A stretch of DNA of 64,000 nucleotides from Corynebacterium sp. HMSC05H05 (GCF_001807265.1 NZ_KV788407.1:55111-119110); one strand, 5' to 3'. Counted from the first letter of the stretch, positions 17,871 through 27,550 are shown. Numbers and translations: made by a program. The notes: generated by a model not told the origin, from the sequence alone.

Positions 17871-18908
17871 CTACTCGCCGCGCAGCAGGCCCAAGCGGTT
17901 GGTCAGCCGCTTGCGGCGCACCTGCGGGCGGTTGCCGGCGTCCCAGGTGCGCTCGATGTGCTCGGTGCCGTAGCGGTTGAGCAGCAGGTCGTCCACGATG
18001 CGCACCTGGCCCGGCACGAAGGGGTAGGACAGCGAGTTGGAGATCGCCTCAATATCGGCCGGGTTGGTCAGCTCTGCAACGTCGGAGACGTGCTCTATGC
18101 CGTGGGCTCGCAACAGCTCGGTGCAGAAGCGGTAGTCGCCTGCGCGCGAAAGCGGGAACTGGTTGCCCAGCAGTACCGTGAGAATGCCCGGCAGGGTCTC
18201 CGGCGAGATCTCCGCGTCCACCTCCGTGTTGACCTTGTCTGCTGGATCTTCCGGGTTCGCCAACGCGGCGATCTGGTCGAACTGCTGGTCCGCCAGCTCA
18301 ATCAACCCAGCCGCCAGCGTGAAGGCGCGATCCACCTGCGGGTCGACGTTTTCGGTGGCTCGTTTGTAGCGGATGTCGTGCTCGAACTCCGCCCAGGCGT
18401 GCTGCAGCACGGTGCGGATCTGCACCTCGAAGACCTGGCCGACGTAGTCCTCCAGCCCCTCGGACTGCTCCTGCACCCGCACGATCATGTGGTGCGAGCC
18501 GTAGCCGAAGCCGCCGGCCACGCGCGTTTCTTCGGCCTTGTCCACGCTGCGCAGCACCTCGAACTGGTCCGCCAACAATCGCTGCACCGCCGGGATTTCG
18601 GTGGAGTGCAGCACCGTGACGCGCGCGCCGATGATGTCCTTGATGTCGTGCCAGGGGTCGGGGTAGACCATCTCGCCGTCGTCGCGCGTCTTGCGCGCCT
18701 TTTCCTTCAGCGAAGTCCAGGACTTCACGCGCGCGTCCACGCGGTCGAAGTTGATGCCAGCGTCGCGCATGAGTTCGTGCAGCGCGTGCCTGAACGTCGT
18801 CGCGGCGTCCTCGTGTCCGCGCATCCAGGCAAAGTAGGTCGACCCGAGACGGGCGATGGTGTCGTCCATCGCCTTGTTCCGGGGCTTTGCGGGCTTTGCT
18901 GTGCTCAT
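17871..18908 (-). CDS. relS: Small alarmone synthetase, RelS type ((p)ppGpp synthesis)
   Basis: A 345-residue protein with a single RelA/SpoT nucleotidyltransferase domain, making it a single-domain alarmone synthetase. Seen motifs: ARVKSWTSLKEKARK (substrate loop), DIIGARVTVLH with the metal-binding Asp, GYGSHHMIV, and VFEVQIRTVLQHAWAEFEHDI with the catalytic Glu and Gln. There is no HD hydrolase or TGS/ACT domain. About 130 extra C-terminal residues are not recognised. From memory C. glutamicum has RelS next to treY, as here. The symbol rests on that synteny. Confidence 0.85.
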   Translation of the reverse strand: MSTAKPAKPRNKAMDDTIARLGSTYFAWMRGHEDAATTFRHALHELMRDAGINFDRVDARVKSWTSLKEKARKTRDDGEMVYPDPWHDIKDIIGARVTVLHSTEIPAVQRLLADQFEVLRSVDKAEETRVAGGFGYGSHHMIVRVQEQSEGLEDYVGQVFEVQIRTVLQHAWAEFEHDIRYKRATENVDPQVDRAFTLAAGLIELADQQFDQIAALANPEDPADKVNTEVDAEISPETLPGILTVLLGNQFPLSRAGDYRFCTELLRAHGIEHVSDVAELTNPADIEAISNSLSYPFVPGQVRIVDDLLLNRYGTEHIERTWDAGNRPQVRRKRLTNRLGLLRGE

Positions 18909-18922
18909 AACGGCGGGTTAGC

Positions 18923-21298
18923 TTACATGGTCAACAGCACCGCGGGCAGTTCGGCGCACAGCTGCGCCATCTCCACAGTGCCGGAGAACTCCCGCCCGGT
19001 CAGCCGGTCGGTCCAGGTGCCTTCGGGCAGGGTGAGGGTGGTGCCGCGCCAACCGCCGGCGCGCTCTAAGGCGAGCGGGGTGCGGGTGGCTACGGCGATG
19101 ACCTGTGGTGCGTCGTCAAGTGTGCGCACCATGGCCACCGCATGCTCGCGTGCGGGGCCGGCGGCGAAGATCGCGCGGTAGCCGCCTTCGAGGAAGAGCT
19201 GCGGGCGTTCGCGGCGCAGGTGCAAGGCGGCGCGCACAATGCGCTGCTTATCGACGTCCTCCGGTGCCCCCTCACCAGCACCCAGCGCCTGGTAATCGAC
19301 GAAGCGGCGGTTGTCCGGGTCCACCAGCGAGAAGTCGAGGAATTCGGTGCCCTGGTAGGTGTCCGGGATGCCGGGGCCGACCAGCTGCAGCAGTTTGCGG
19401 CCGAGGGAGACGGTCACGCCACCGCGGTCGATATCAAGGGCGAAGTCGGCGAGAAGGCCTGTGGCGGGGCCATGCGTGAGGTGCGCAATCCACTCGGTCA
19501 CTTGTGCCTCGTAGTCATGGTCGTTGTCGTACCAGCTCGTCAGCGTGTCCGCCTCACGCACAGCTTTGACCGCGTACGACTGCAGGCGCTGGGTGAATGC
19601 TTCGTCCGCGCGGCCGTCACGCGGCCACGCGCCCAGCACGTTGTGCAACAGAAACAGGCCAGTGGCGGTGTCAGGCGGCGGGGTGAGCGCGAACACGTTG
19701 TCGACGAGCTGGCTGAATTCGCCCGGCACCTCAGAGATCTCGATCATGCGGGCGCGGGTGTCTTCGCTGCGTTTCGTGTCGTGCGTGGTCAGCGTTGTCA
19801 TGGTGCGCGGCCATAACCTGCTGCGCTCGTCCTGCAGGAGGTGGAATTCAGCCTGGCTGACGCCGAATCGCCCGGGTGCGCCGCCGACTTCCTGCAGTGC
19901 TACCAGACGGCACGCTCGGTAGAACAGGGTGTCCTCCACCCCTTTGGCCATCACCGCTCCGCAGACCTGGGCGAAGCGGTGGGCCGCCTCGCCGTGCGCG
20001 GCCAAGGCAGCCGCAACAAGGTCGAGCGCCGCCGCGTCAAACCCGATTGGGCTCTGGGCCAATTCCGCAATCAGCGTCGCGGTCACTCTCGATAGCGAAC
20101 GGTAGTCAGCGCGGTAGACGGGCATGCCGGCAACCAGTTCCACAAGCACCTCGGTGAGCGCCGTGTCGCTGACCTGGGAGCCTGCGGAAGAGAGGCTGTC
20201 GTGGCGCACCGCGCGGGCGAGCCTGCGGATCTCCGCAACGAGCTCGTCTTCCGCAACGCGCGCTTTGAGCATCCACTCGGCCTTTTCCACAGCGTGCGCG
20301 TCCCAAGTGGTGCCGCTGAAGCGCAACGCCACCGCACCCAGCGCGGTGGCGGCGTCGGTGTTGACAAACGCGCCGTCGAATTCGCGCAAGGCATCGTAGC
20401 CGGTGGTTCCGTCGACGTTCAGGCGTGGATCCAAAGGCTCGTCCGCGGCGAGGATCTTCTCCACGATCAGCCAGGTGTCCTGGCCGATGAGCTCGCGCAG
20501 CCGGGTGAGGTAGCCGAACGGGTCGGTTAAACCGTCGGGGTGGTCGACGCGGACGCCGTCGATAAGCCCCTCGCCCACAAGTTCCTTAAGGCAGGCGTGG
20601 GTGGCGTTGAAGACGTCCTCGTCCTCCTGGCGCACGCCGGCCAGACCGTTGATGGAGAAGAAGCGGCGGTAGGTGATGATGCCGTCGCGCCAGAACATCA
20701 GCCGGTAGTGCTGGCGCTCGTGTACAGCGGCCGGGTCGTCGGAAAGCGCCGCGTAGCTGCCGGGGGCGAGCGGGAAGACGTGGTCGTAATAGGTGAGCAC
20801 GTCCTCGCCGTCGATGTGTTCCAGCTTCAGCGCGTCGGTGCCGCCTGGTGCGCCGAGGACCGGCAGCGCGATCTTGCCGCCCGCGCCGTTGTCGGTGGCC
20901 CAGTCGATGTCGAAGAAGTGCGCGAAGTCCGATTCCTGGCCGTGCTTCAGCACGTCCCACCACCAGCGGTTGCGCCGCGGCACCTCCACGCCGAGGTGGT
21001 TGGGCACGATGTCCACCACCAGACCCAGCCCGGCCGAATGCGCCGCGCGGGCGAGCAGGCGCAGCCCGTCAATGCCGCCGAGCTCCGGGTTGACCACGGT
21101 CGGGTCGATCACGTCGTAGTTGTGGTTGGACTCCGGCGCGGAGGCGAAGATCGGGGAGAGGTAGAGGTGCGAGACCCCGAGTTCGGCCAGGTAGGGCACG
21201 AGCTCGGCGGCCTGGGCGAAGCCGAACTCGCGGCCGTGCGGATCGGCGTGCGGGCCGCGCAGCTGCAGGCGGTACGTGGAGGTGATCGGGCGCTTCAC
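18923..21298 (-). CDS. treY: Maltooligosyltrehalose synthase
   Basis: A 791-residue GH13 enzyme that converts the reducing-end maltose unit of malto-oligosaccharides to a trehalosyl unit. GH13 regions seen: VDIVPNHLGVE (I), DGVRVDHPDGL (II, nucleophile Asp), LIVEKILAADE (III, general acid) and TTHDTKRSEDTRARM (IV). GTG at 21298 is chosen because TAGGGT on the minus strand lies 7 nt before it; a GTG at 21307 overlaps that box. In the TreYZ pathway TreZ must release trehalose, but no treZ is present in this window, although I recall it near ilvA in C. glutamicum. Confidence 0.93.
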   Translation of the reverse strand: MKRPITSTYRLQLRGPHADPHGREFGFAQAAELVPYLAELGVSHLYLSPIFASAPESNHNYDVIDPTVVNPELGGIDGLRLLARAAHSAGLGLVVDIVPNHLGVEVPRRNRWWWDVLKHGQESDFAHFFDIDWATDNGAGGKIALPVLGAPGGTDALKLEHIDGEDVLTYYDHVFPLAPGSYAALSDDPAAVHERQHYRLMFWRDGIITYRRFFSINGLAGVRQEDEDVFNATHACLKELVGEGLIDGVRVDHPDGLTDPFGYLTRLRELIGQDTWLIVEKILAADEPLDPRLNVDGTTGYDALREFDGAFVNTDAATALGAVALRFSGTTWDAHAVEKAEWMLKARVAEDELVAEIRRLARAVRHDSLSSAGSQVSDTALTEVLVELVAGMPVYRADYRSLSRVTATLIAELAQSPIGFDAAALDLVAAALAAHGEAAHRFAQVCGAVMAKGVEDTLFYRACRLVALQEVGGAPGRFGVSQAEFHLLQDERSRLWPRTMTTLTTHDTKRSEDTRARMIEISEVPGEFSQLVDNVFALTPPPDTATGLFLLHNVLGAWPRDGRADEAFTQRLQSYAVKAVREADTLTSWYDNDHDYEAQVTEWIAHLTHGPATGLLADFALDIDRGGVTVSLGRKLLQLVGPGIPDTYQGTEFLDFSLVDPDNRRFVDYQALGAGEGAPEDVDKQRIVRAALHLRRERPQLFLEGGYRAIFAAGPAREHAVAMVRTLDDAPQVIAVATRTPLALERAGGWRGTTLTLPEGTWTDRLTGREFSGTVEMAQLCAELPAVLLTM

Positions 21299-21305
21299 GC
21301 CCCAC

Positions 21306-21311
21306 ACCCTA
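21306..21311 (-). promoter_or_regulatory. -10 box of treY
   Basis: TAGGGT on the minus strand, 7 nt upstream of the GTG at 21298, overlapping the stop of the preceding gene. It suggests a leaderless treY transcript. Confidence 0.5.
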
Positions 21312-21890
21312 GCGGGATTGGTCGTCGTACAGCAGGGGAAAGCCCACGGAGTAGGTCAGCACGTCCGCGCCGGGCAGGCACCGTGCCACCTCGTCGGCGT
21401 GAGCGTCGAAGACGAACAGTTCGCGCCCGTCACGGGTGGCGTAGACAAGCCCGGTCTCCGGGCGCAGCACGGCCTTGAAGTGGCGGTGCAGCAGGGTGAA
21501 CGGCTGCGGGTGGGCAAGCCACCAGGCGGCGGGGCACCCGTGGCCGTCCACCTCGAAGCCGCGCGGCAGCGCCTCAACGTCCAGCGCGGCGCTGGGGCCG
21601 CGCACTAGAAACTCCACGCCGCTCTCGCGCTGCGCGCGGGCGACCAGCTGCTCGGCCGCGGCGTTCCACAGCTGGTGGGCGCTCACACCCACGGCGCCGA
21701 CCTCCTGGTGCGTCAGCCCGGTGGCGGTGGGCGAGTCGAACACGCACACCAGGCCGGGCGACAGGCTGATAAACGCGGTGGAGGCGCCGAAGCCTGCGGC
21801 GATGCAAGCGCGGGTTTCCGCGCTATCCATACGCGCGAGCCGCAACGTGATCGCCGGGGCGGATACGGGTGCTGGTTGGAGAAGCTGCAT
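21309..21890 (-). CDS. Conserved hypothetical protein upstream of treY
   Basis: A 193-residue protein without a signal peptide or membrane helix. It starts MQLLQPAPVSAPAITLRLAR. The sequence is mixed alpha/beta with a block GHGCPAAWWLAHPQPFTLLHRH near residue 117 and FVFDAHADEVARCLPGADVL near the end. No family recognised. It is in the same orientation as treY, which begins 10 bases further on, so a link to trehalose metabolism is possible but not shown by sequence. Confidence 0.65.
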   Translation of the reverse strand: MQLLQPAPVSAPAITLRLARMDSAETRACIAAGFGASTAFISLSPGLVCVFDSPTATGLTHQEVGAVGVSAHQLWNAAAEQLVARAQRESGVEFLVRGPSAALDVEALPRGFEVDGHGCPAAWWLAHPQPFTLLHRHFKAVLRPETGLVYATRDGRELFVFDAHADEVARCLPGADVLTYSVGFPLLYDDQSR

Positions 21891-21943
21891 GGCTACTTAG
21901 ACGCAGCCTCACCCGCCCCGGTTCCCTGGAACCCGAAACTTTT

Positions 21944-23332
21944 TTAAAACGGCGGCTGTTCGTTAAGCCCCAGCGCCTCAAGCAGCTGGTCGGCCTGCCA
22001 GATCTGGATGTCCTGGCCCTTGTCCTGCAGCTCGCGGGCGCGCTTTTCCTTCGAGGTCACCGTCGCCCATTCGCCCACCACCAGCACGGTGGTCTTCTTG
22101 GTCACGTTCTTGCCCACCTGCGCGCCCTGCTCGGCAATCTTTTGCCAGAGCTCGCCCTTGTCGTGCGGTTCGAACTCGCCGGTCAGCGTGACGTTCTCGC
22201 CGTAAAGCGGGGAGTTCGGGTCCGCGTCGGCGTTCGGCTCCGGCACGGTGTCCGGGGTGGCCACGGACTGCCAGGGCCGCTGGGGGCCTTTGCTTTGCGA
22301 CGGCTTCGCCGGGCCCGCCTGATTCGACCCCTGCGGCGCCGCAGAGGCCGCGACCGCCGCGGACACTCCGCCCTGGGCTGCCTTCTCCGCCTGCACCGCG
22401 CGGCCCGCCCCGGAGCGGTCGCGCAACACCGGGGTCACGCGCGCGGCGTCGATGGAGCCGAGCGTGAACCCGGAGTCGTGCACGAAGCTCATCAGGCTGC
22501 CGGTGTGGCCGGCCTGGCGCGCCAGGCCCACCATCACGCCGGCGCAGGCCGCGGCGTCCTCGCAGGCGTCGTGGTGGTTGTCCAGCGTGATGCCGAAGTG
22601 CTCCGCCAGGGTGGGCAGGCGGTGGTTGGCCACATCCAGCTTGGTGGCGCGGGCTTGGGCGAGCGTGCAGGCGAACAGCATCTGGGGCACCTCCACCTCG
22701 GAGGCCTGGCATGCGTCGCGCAACGCGGACGCGTCGAACTGGGCGTTGTGCGCCACTAGCGGCAGGTCGCCGACGAACCCGGCCATCTTCGGGATGCAGT
22801 CGCACACGTCCGGTGCGTCGGCGACGTCCTGTTCAGTGATGCCGTGGATGGCCACGTTGCCCTCTTCGAACTGGGACAGCGACGCCGGCGGCTTGCACAG
22901 CCAGGACGCACGGTCCACCTCTTCGCCGTCGACGATCTTCACCAGCCCGATCTGGCAGATGGAACCCCAGCGGCGGTTCGCGGTCTCCACGTCGAAACCG
23001 ACGAAGGAAAAGCCCGGGATGCCGGCGCCGCCGGCCACGGTGCCGGTGGCGGGGGCGTTGCCGTGCCGTGCGTCGTCGAGAAGCTTGCAAAGCTCAGCGG
23101 GGCCCTTCTCGTCGCCGGGGGCGAACCAGATGGCTAAGGTGTCGCCGCCGGTGTCGATGTCCACGCGCGAGCGGGTCCACGCGTCACCCATAACGGAGGT
23201 GGCGCCGGCGATGTCGGCGATGGCCACCTCGCGGGACTCGCTGCCGCCGCGCAGCGACGCCGCGAGCGCGGTGGGGGTGAGGGTGAGTGCCTCGTTGGTC
23301 ACGGTCAACGTTGCGCCGTGCGCGGTGATCAT
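21944..23332 (-). CDS. DnaQ-like 3'-5' exonuclease with BRCT domain
   Basis: A 462-residue protein. An N-terminal region of about 105 residues is unassigned. The DEDDh exonuclease domain follows: FVGFDVETANRRWG, VAHNAQFDASALRDA, and HDACEDAAACAGV with the final His and Asp. After an Ala/Gly/Pro linker, a BRCT domain (LYGENVTLTGEFEPHDKGELW ... TTVLVVGEWA) closes the protein. This resembles DNA polymerase III epsilon-like proteins of actinobacteria. The ATG at 23332 overlaps the glgX stop by one base (TAATG), which decides the start over the longer frame beginning at 23491. Confidence 0.85.
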   Translation of the reverse strand: MITAHGATLTVTNEALTLTPTALAASLRGGSESREVAIADIAGATSVMGDAWTRSRVDIDTGGDTLAIWFAPGDEKGPAELCKLLDDARHGNAPATGTVAGGAGIPGFSFVGFDVETANRRWGSICQIGLVKIVDGEEVDRASWLCKPPASLSQFEEGNVAIHGITEQDVADAPDVCDCIPKMAGFVGDLPLVAHNAQFDASALRDACQASEVEVPQMLFACTLAQARATKLDVANHRLPTLAEHFGITLDNHHDACEDAAACAGVMVGLARQAGHTGSLMSFVHDSGFTLGSIDAARVTPVLRDRSGAGRAVQAEKAAQGGVSAAVAASAAPQGSNQAGPAKPSQSKGPQRPWQSVATPDTVPEPNADADPNSPLYGENVTLTGEFEPHDKGELWQKIAEQGAQVGKNVTKKTTVLVVGEWATVTSKEKRARELQDKGQDIQIWQADQLLEALGLNEQPPF

Positions 23333-25500
23333 TACTGGCTGGCCTCCGACTTTCCTTCGCCTGCGGGTGGTTGGGTGCGGCGCAGCACCACGGTGGAACG
23401 TTGGCCCACGGTCACAGCCGCGCCGGGCTGGACCGGCTCCGCGTCCTCGCGTACGCCGAGCGCCTCGGTGGTGTCCACGACAACCTCCCACTCGTCGCCG
23501 AACTCAGCGTCCGGCACCGTGAAATCGATGTCCTCGTAGTGGGCGTTGAACATCAGCAGGAAGGAATCGTCCACCATGCGCTGTCCGCGCGCATCCGGTT
23601 CGGCGATGGCTTCGCCGTCCAAGAACACCATCAGAGCACGACCGAACGGGGTATTCCAATCGTCCTGCGTCATCAGCGTGCACTCGGGGGTGAGCCACGC
23701 GATCTCGCGGTCGTGCTCTTCATCGCCCAACGCGCCGCCCGCGAGGAAGCGGCGGCGGCGGAACACCGGGTGGTCGCGACGCAGCTCGATCAGCCGCCGG
23801 GTGAAGTCGTGCAGGTCGGCTGCCTCCTCCAGCTTGGACCAGTCCATCCAGGCGATCTCGTTGTCCTGGCAGTAGACGTTGTTGTTGCCGCCCTGGGTGC
23901 GCGCGACCTCGTCGCCGTGGGCAAGCATCGGGGTGCCCTGGGAAAGCAACAAGGTGGTGAGGAAGTTGCGGCGCTGGCGCGCCCGCAGGTCCAGCACCTC
24001 CGGGTCGTCCGATTCACCCTCGACGCCGCAGTTCCAGGAACGGTTGTGGCTCTCGCCGTCCCGGTTGTCCTCGCCGTTGGCCTCGTTGTGCTTGTCGTTG
24101 TAGCTGACCAGGTCGTTGAGGGTAAACCCGTCGTGGGCGGTGATGAAGTTGATCGACGCGGTAGGCCGGCGGCCATTGTGCTGGTACAGATCAGACGAGC
24201 CGGTCAGCCGCGAGGCGAACTCGCCGAGGGTGGAATCCTCGCCGCGCCAGAAATCGCGCATGGTGTCGCGGTACTTGCCGTTCCACTCGCTCCACAGAGC
24301 AGGGAAGTTGCCCACCTGGTAGCCGCCTTCGCCCACGTCCCACGGCTCGGCAATGAGCTTGACCTGGCTGACCACCGGGTCCTGCTGCACCAGGTCGAAG
24401 AAGGTGGCTAGGCGGTCCACGTCCGAAAACTCGCGGGCCAAGGTGGAGGCGAGGTCGAAGCGGAAGCCGTCCACGTGCATGTCCGTGACCCAGTAGCGCA
24501 GCGAATCCATGATCAGCTGCAGCGAGTGCGGGTAGCGCACGTTGAAGGAATTTCCGGTGCCGGTGTAGTCCATGTAATGGAACTTGTCGTCGTCCACCAG
24601 CCGGTAATACGCCTCGTTGTCGATGCCTCGGAACGCGATGGTGGGACCCATGTGGTTGCCCTCGGCGGTGTGGTTGTACACCACGTCCAGGATGACCTCG
24701 ATGCCCGCCTCGTGGTACGTGCGCACCATCTGTTTGAACTCGGCCACCGCGTCGCCCGGGGCGGTGGATGAGGCGTAGTTGTTCTCCGGGGCGAAAAATC
24801 CGAACGTGTTGTAGCCCCAGTAGTTGCGCAGGCCCAGATCCCGCAAGCGGTCGTCTTGCAGGAACTGGTGCACCGGCAACAGCTCAATCGCGGTCACGCC
24901 CAGATCCTTGAGGTAGTCCACCATCACCGGATGCGCCATGCCGGCGTACGTGCCGCGCAGGTCCTCCGGGATGCCGGGGTGCGTCTGCGTCATGCCTTTG
25001 ACGTGGCACTCGTAGATGACGGATTCGCCCTCAGGAATCTTCGGCGCGCGGTCGTCGCCCCAGTCGAAGAACGGGTTGATCACCACGGACAGCATCGTGT
25101 GGCCAAGCGAGTCCTCTTCGTTGCGGCCCGTGCCCGGCTCGTCGGCGTGCACGTCGTAGGAAAACAGGGAGGAGTGTTGGTCGAATTCGCCGTCGAAGGC
25201 GCGCGCGTACGGGTCCACCAGCAGCTTGTTCGGGTCGCAGCGTTTGCCGTTGTGCGGGTCCCACGGTCCGTGCACGCGGTAGCCGTAACGCTGGCCGGGG
25301 CTCACGCCGGGCAGGTAGGCGTGCCAGACGTGGTTGTCCACTTCCTCCAGCGGGATGCGGGTCTCCGCCCCGCCGTCGTCGATGAGGCACAGCTCCACTT
25401 TCTCCGCGACACCGGAGAACAGCGCAAAGTTCGTGCCTGCGCCGTCGAACGTGGAGCCCAGGGGGTAGGAGGAACCGGGCCAGACAATGGTCTCACTCAT
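23332..25500 (-). CDS. glgX: Glycogen debranching enzyme
   Basis: A 722-residue GH13 isoamylase-type enzyme that hydrolyses alpha-1,6 branches of phosphorylase-trimmed glycogen. An N-terminal carbohydrate-binding beta domain (about residues 1-110) precedes the barrel. GH13 regions: [13 protein letters not shown] (I), [12 protein letters not shown] (II), [13 protein letters not shown] (III) and [16 protein letters not shown] (IV). ATG at 25500 gives the usual start MSETIVWPG. Works with GlgP (42706) and feeds short malto-oligosaccharides that TreY can also use. Coupled to the exonuclease gene by a one-base overlap. Confidence 0.95.
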   Translation of the reverse strand: MSETIVWPGSSYPLGSTFDGAGTNFALFSGVAEKVELCLIDDGGAETRIPLEEVDNHVWHAYLPGVSPGQRYGYRVHGPWDPHNGKRCDPNKLLVDPYARAFDGEFDQHSSLFSYDVHADEPGTGRNEEDSLGHTMLSVVINPFFDWGDDRAPKIPEGESVIYECHVKGMTQTHPGIPEDLRGTYAGMAHPVMVDYLKDLGVTAIELLPVHQFLQDDRLRDLGLRNYWGYNTFGFFAPENNYASSTAPGDAVAEFKQMVRTYHEAGIEVILDVVYNHTAEGNHMGPTIAFRGIDNEAYYRLVDDDKFHYMDYTGTGNSFNVRYPHSLQLIMDSLRYWVTDMHVDGFRFDLASTLAREFSDVDRLATFFDLVQQDPVVSQVKLIAEPWDVGEGGYQVGNFPALWSEWNGKYRDTMRDFWRGEDSTLGEFASRLTGSSDLYQHNGRRPTASINFITAHDGFTLNDLVSYNDKHNEANGEDNRDGESHNRSWNCGVEGESDDPEVLDLRARQRRNFLTTLLLSQGTPMLAHGDEVARTQGGNNNVYCQDNEIAWMDWSKLEEAADLHDFTRRLIELRRDHPVFRRRRFLAGGALGDEEHDREIAWLTPECTLMTQDDWNTPFGRALMVFLDGEAIAEPDARGQRMVDDSFLLMFNAHYEDIDFTVPDAEFGDEWEVVVDTTEALGVREDAEPVQPGAAVTVGQRSTVVLRRTQPPAGEGKSEASQ

Positions 25501-25522
25501 GGGGCCACAGCCTAGTGCCCCC

Positions 25523-26071
25523 TCAGACACTTCGCTTCAGGCCGTCGAGCAGGAAGGCCACTGCCGCTGCGTGCTCGTCCGCGCCGTCCGTCTCCTCGTC
25601 CGCGCCGGTGGCCTGCGCCAGCTGCGCGGCGGATTGCTGCACCGCCGCATCGCCTAAGGTCAGCCGCAGCAAACCGAGGGCCGCGATGCGCACATTGCTT
25701 ATCGACGCAGCTTCGCCCAGCCACGCCCTCACCGAGGCCGCGAACCTGGTCTCCAACTCTTTTTGCACCTGCGAGCCCGGCTGGCTCACCGCCGCGACTA
25801 CGACCTCTGCGCCGTCGCGGGTGGCCAGCAGCGCCTCGCGCAGCTCGCCGCTTAAGCGTGCGGGATCAGACAGTGGGCCGTCGAAAAGCTCCTGCACAAT
25901 CTCCTCCGCCATGGAGGCGATGAGTTCCTGCTTGTTGGCGATGTGCCAGTACAACGCGCCGGGCGCGACGGACAGCGAGTTGGCCACCCGGCGCATGGAC
26001 ACGTCCGCGAGACCGTACTCGGCGAGGATTGCCAGCGCCGCTTCGGTGATGCGCTCACGGGTTAACTGCAT
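25523..26071 (-). CDS. TetR-family transcriptional regulator
   Basis: A 182-residue regulator. The N-terminal helix-turn-helix is clear: RERITEAALAILAEYGLADVSMRRVANSLSVAPGALYWHIANKQEL at about residues 5-50. The ligand-binding C-terminal half is rich in Ala/Leu and not assignable. It lies 22 bases upstream of glgX in the same orientation and is divergent from the lipoprotein gene at 26319. Autoregulation or control of either neighbour is possible. No obvious palindromic operator was seen in 26072-26318. Confidence 0.88.
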   Translation of the reverse strand: MQLTRERITEAALAILAEYGLADVSMRRVANSLSVAPGALYWHIANKQELIASMAEEIVQELFDGPLSDPARLSGELREALLATRDGAEVVVAAVSQPGSQVQKELETRFAASVRAWLGEAASISNVRIAALGLLRLTLGDAAVQQSAAQLAQATGADEETDGADEHAAAVAFLLDGLKRSV

Positions 26072-26151
26072 TCCTCCAACATAGACGCGCGCGTGGGCCG
26101 TCGGCGCGGAAAATACCTTTACGCGACCTCACAGAAACCCTCCAGAATGCT

Positions 26152-26195
26152 TGTATAGATGTCCAACGGGGGAAACAGTGAGTAGTTGGTACTAT
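26152..26195 (+). promoter_or_regulatory. Candidate promoters upstream of the lipoprotein gene
   Basis: In the 247-bp gap 26072-26318, TGTATAGAT (26152-26160) is an extended -10-like box and TACTAT (26190-26195) a second one, both on the plus strand. Either would give a 5' leader of over 110 bases. No -35 box is clear. Confidence 0.35.
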
Positions 26196-26318
26196 TTCTG
26201 ACAGGTCTTCACCGCGACTGCATTTACTGATACCGAAAAGACACGGAAGAAACAGTCGCTGGTGCCAGCCCGCGCCGTATTTCCGGGCGGGTCCGACAAC
26301 GAGAGGTACAGGTATACC

Positions 26319-27041
26319 GTGAAGTTGCAAACGAAGCAGAGCTTGGCAGTCACGACGGCGGCACTCGCCCTCGTGCTACCGCTCACCGCGTGCGGATCCG
26401 ACGACGAAGGCACCTCCGGCGGTCTGTCTACCGCCGCTGAGGCTCCTGAAGCATCCGCCGCGAACTCTTCCACGGAGGCCTCTGCTGAGAAGTCTGGAAA
26501 GTCTGAGGAGAAGACGGAAAAGACTTCGAAGACCTCCGAGAAGGAGAAGAAGGAAGAGAACAAGGACGGCAAGCAGAAGTCCAACCAGGCGCAGGGCGGC
26601 GAGGAGCAGCCGCCGACACTGGTGAACCCGTTTGAAAACGGCATGCCGGAAAACACCAACGAGCCGCTGGCCAACGGTAAGGAAGGCAGCGAGGACGACC
26701 GCCGGGAGATGGAAGATACCGCCCGCGCCGTGTTGAACCCGGGCTCGTTCGCGGACTGGACCCCGACCATCCTGGAGAACTCCTGCAAGGCGGTGACCGA
26801 GCCGATGCTTGAGGAGCTTGAGCGCCAGGGCATGAGCCTGGAACAGGTCCAGGAGGCCAGCCGTCTGGCTGAGGAACAGGGCCAGGGCATCGAACTTCCA
26901 GAGACGGAGGTCAGCCTGACCGATGTGCGCATCGACGGCGACCGCGCGTCCGCAAGCTTGACCGCGAAGAGCGACCAGGGCGAAGAAACCTCGACCATGA
27001 TCTTCCAGAAGGAAGACGGCCGCTGGAAGCTGTGCAACTAA
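26319..27041 (+). CDS. Secreted lipoprotein with Lys/Glu-rich linker
   Basis: A 240-residue lipoprotein. Start GTG 26319 gives a signal peptide (MKLQTKQSLAVTTAALALVLPLTAC) with lipobox LTAC. Residues about 45-105 are a highly charged Lys/Glu/Ser region (KSGKSEEKTEKTSKTSEKEK). The C-terminal domain of about 110 residues (ILENSCKAVTEPMLEELERQ ... EDGRWKLCN) has two cysteines and resembles a small NTF2/Mtb12-like fold by eye only. GAGAGG at 26301-26306 is a weak ribosome site. The membrane gene that follows overlaps it by 10 bases. Confidence 0.7.
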   Translation: MKLQTKQSLAVTTAALALVLPLTACGSDDEGTSGGLSTAAEAPEASAANSSTEASAEKSGKSEEKTEKTSKTSEKEKKEENKDGKQKSNQAQGGEEQPPTLVNPFENGMPENTNEPLANGKEGSEDDRREMEDTARAVLNPGSFADWTPTILENSCKAVTEPMLEELERQGMSLEQVQEASRLAEEQGQGIELPETEVSLTDVRIDGDRASASLTAKSDQGEETSTMIFQKEDGRWKLCN

Positions 27042-27550
27042 TCCGCAAGTCCACACTGAGCGCCGGAGCTGGGCTCCTGGCGCTCGGTTGCGTTTTGGGC
27101 ATCCTCGGCGGCGGGGTGTGGGCGCTGGTGAGGCCTGCATACATAGGCGTGGTTGAAGGCGGCGGCCTGCGGGTGGATCAGGCGGAAAGTCCCGTCAACG
27201 CCGAGTTTGCGGGCTTCGGATCGTTTGCCCTGCTTACCGTCTTGGCCGGTGTCGTGGTGGCCGTGGTCGCCCTGATCTCTGCGAACCGCGGAAGGGTCCG
27301 CGGTTCGGTGGCGTGGCTGCTCTGGGCTGGCACCGTCAGCGCGGTAGCTGCGGTAGCGCTGTACATTTTCGGCGGCTGGTTCGTGGGGGTTGTGCACCCC
27401 CTCCCGTCGCCGGACGAGCTTGCGGACGGGGACACGTTGACGATGGTCCCGCCCGTGCGACCCGGTGCCGCGTGGGCGGCGGGCCCGTTCGCGGCGGTGC
27501 TGGTCTACTGGACCGCCAACCTGCTGGCCTGCACCGGGCAAGACGAGTAG
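27032..27550 (+). CDS. Four-helix membrane protein (DUF2567-like)
   Basis: A 172-residue membrane protein with four hydrophobic segments (about residues 12-32, 64-86, 92-115 and 145-165) and an extracytoplasmic loop containing HPLPSPDELADGD. Its size and layout resemble DUF2567 proteins of corynebacteria and mycobacteria; this is by eye. The GTG at 27032 lies inside the end of the lipoprotein gene, so the two are probably translated together and may act as a pair at the membrane. Confidence 0.65.
   Translation: MQLIRKSTLSAGAGLLALGCVLGILGGGVWALVRPAYIGVVEGGGLRVDQAESPVNAEFAGFGSFALLTVLAGVVVAVVALISANRGRVRGSVAWLLWAGTVSAVAAVALYIFGGWFVGVVHPLPSPDELADGDTLTMVPPVRPGAAWAAGPFAAVLVYWTANLLACTGQDE

Noticed and set aside
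21309..21890. Truncated treZ upstream of treY
   Set aside because: At 193 residues it has none of the GH13 motifs expected of TreZ and its sequence does not resemble a fragment of one.
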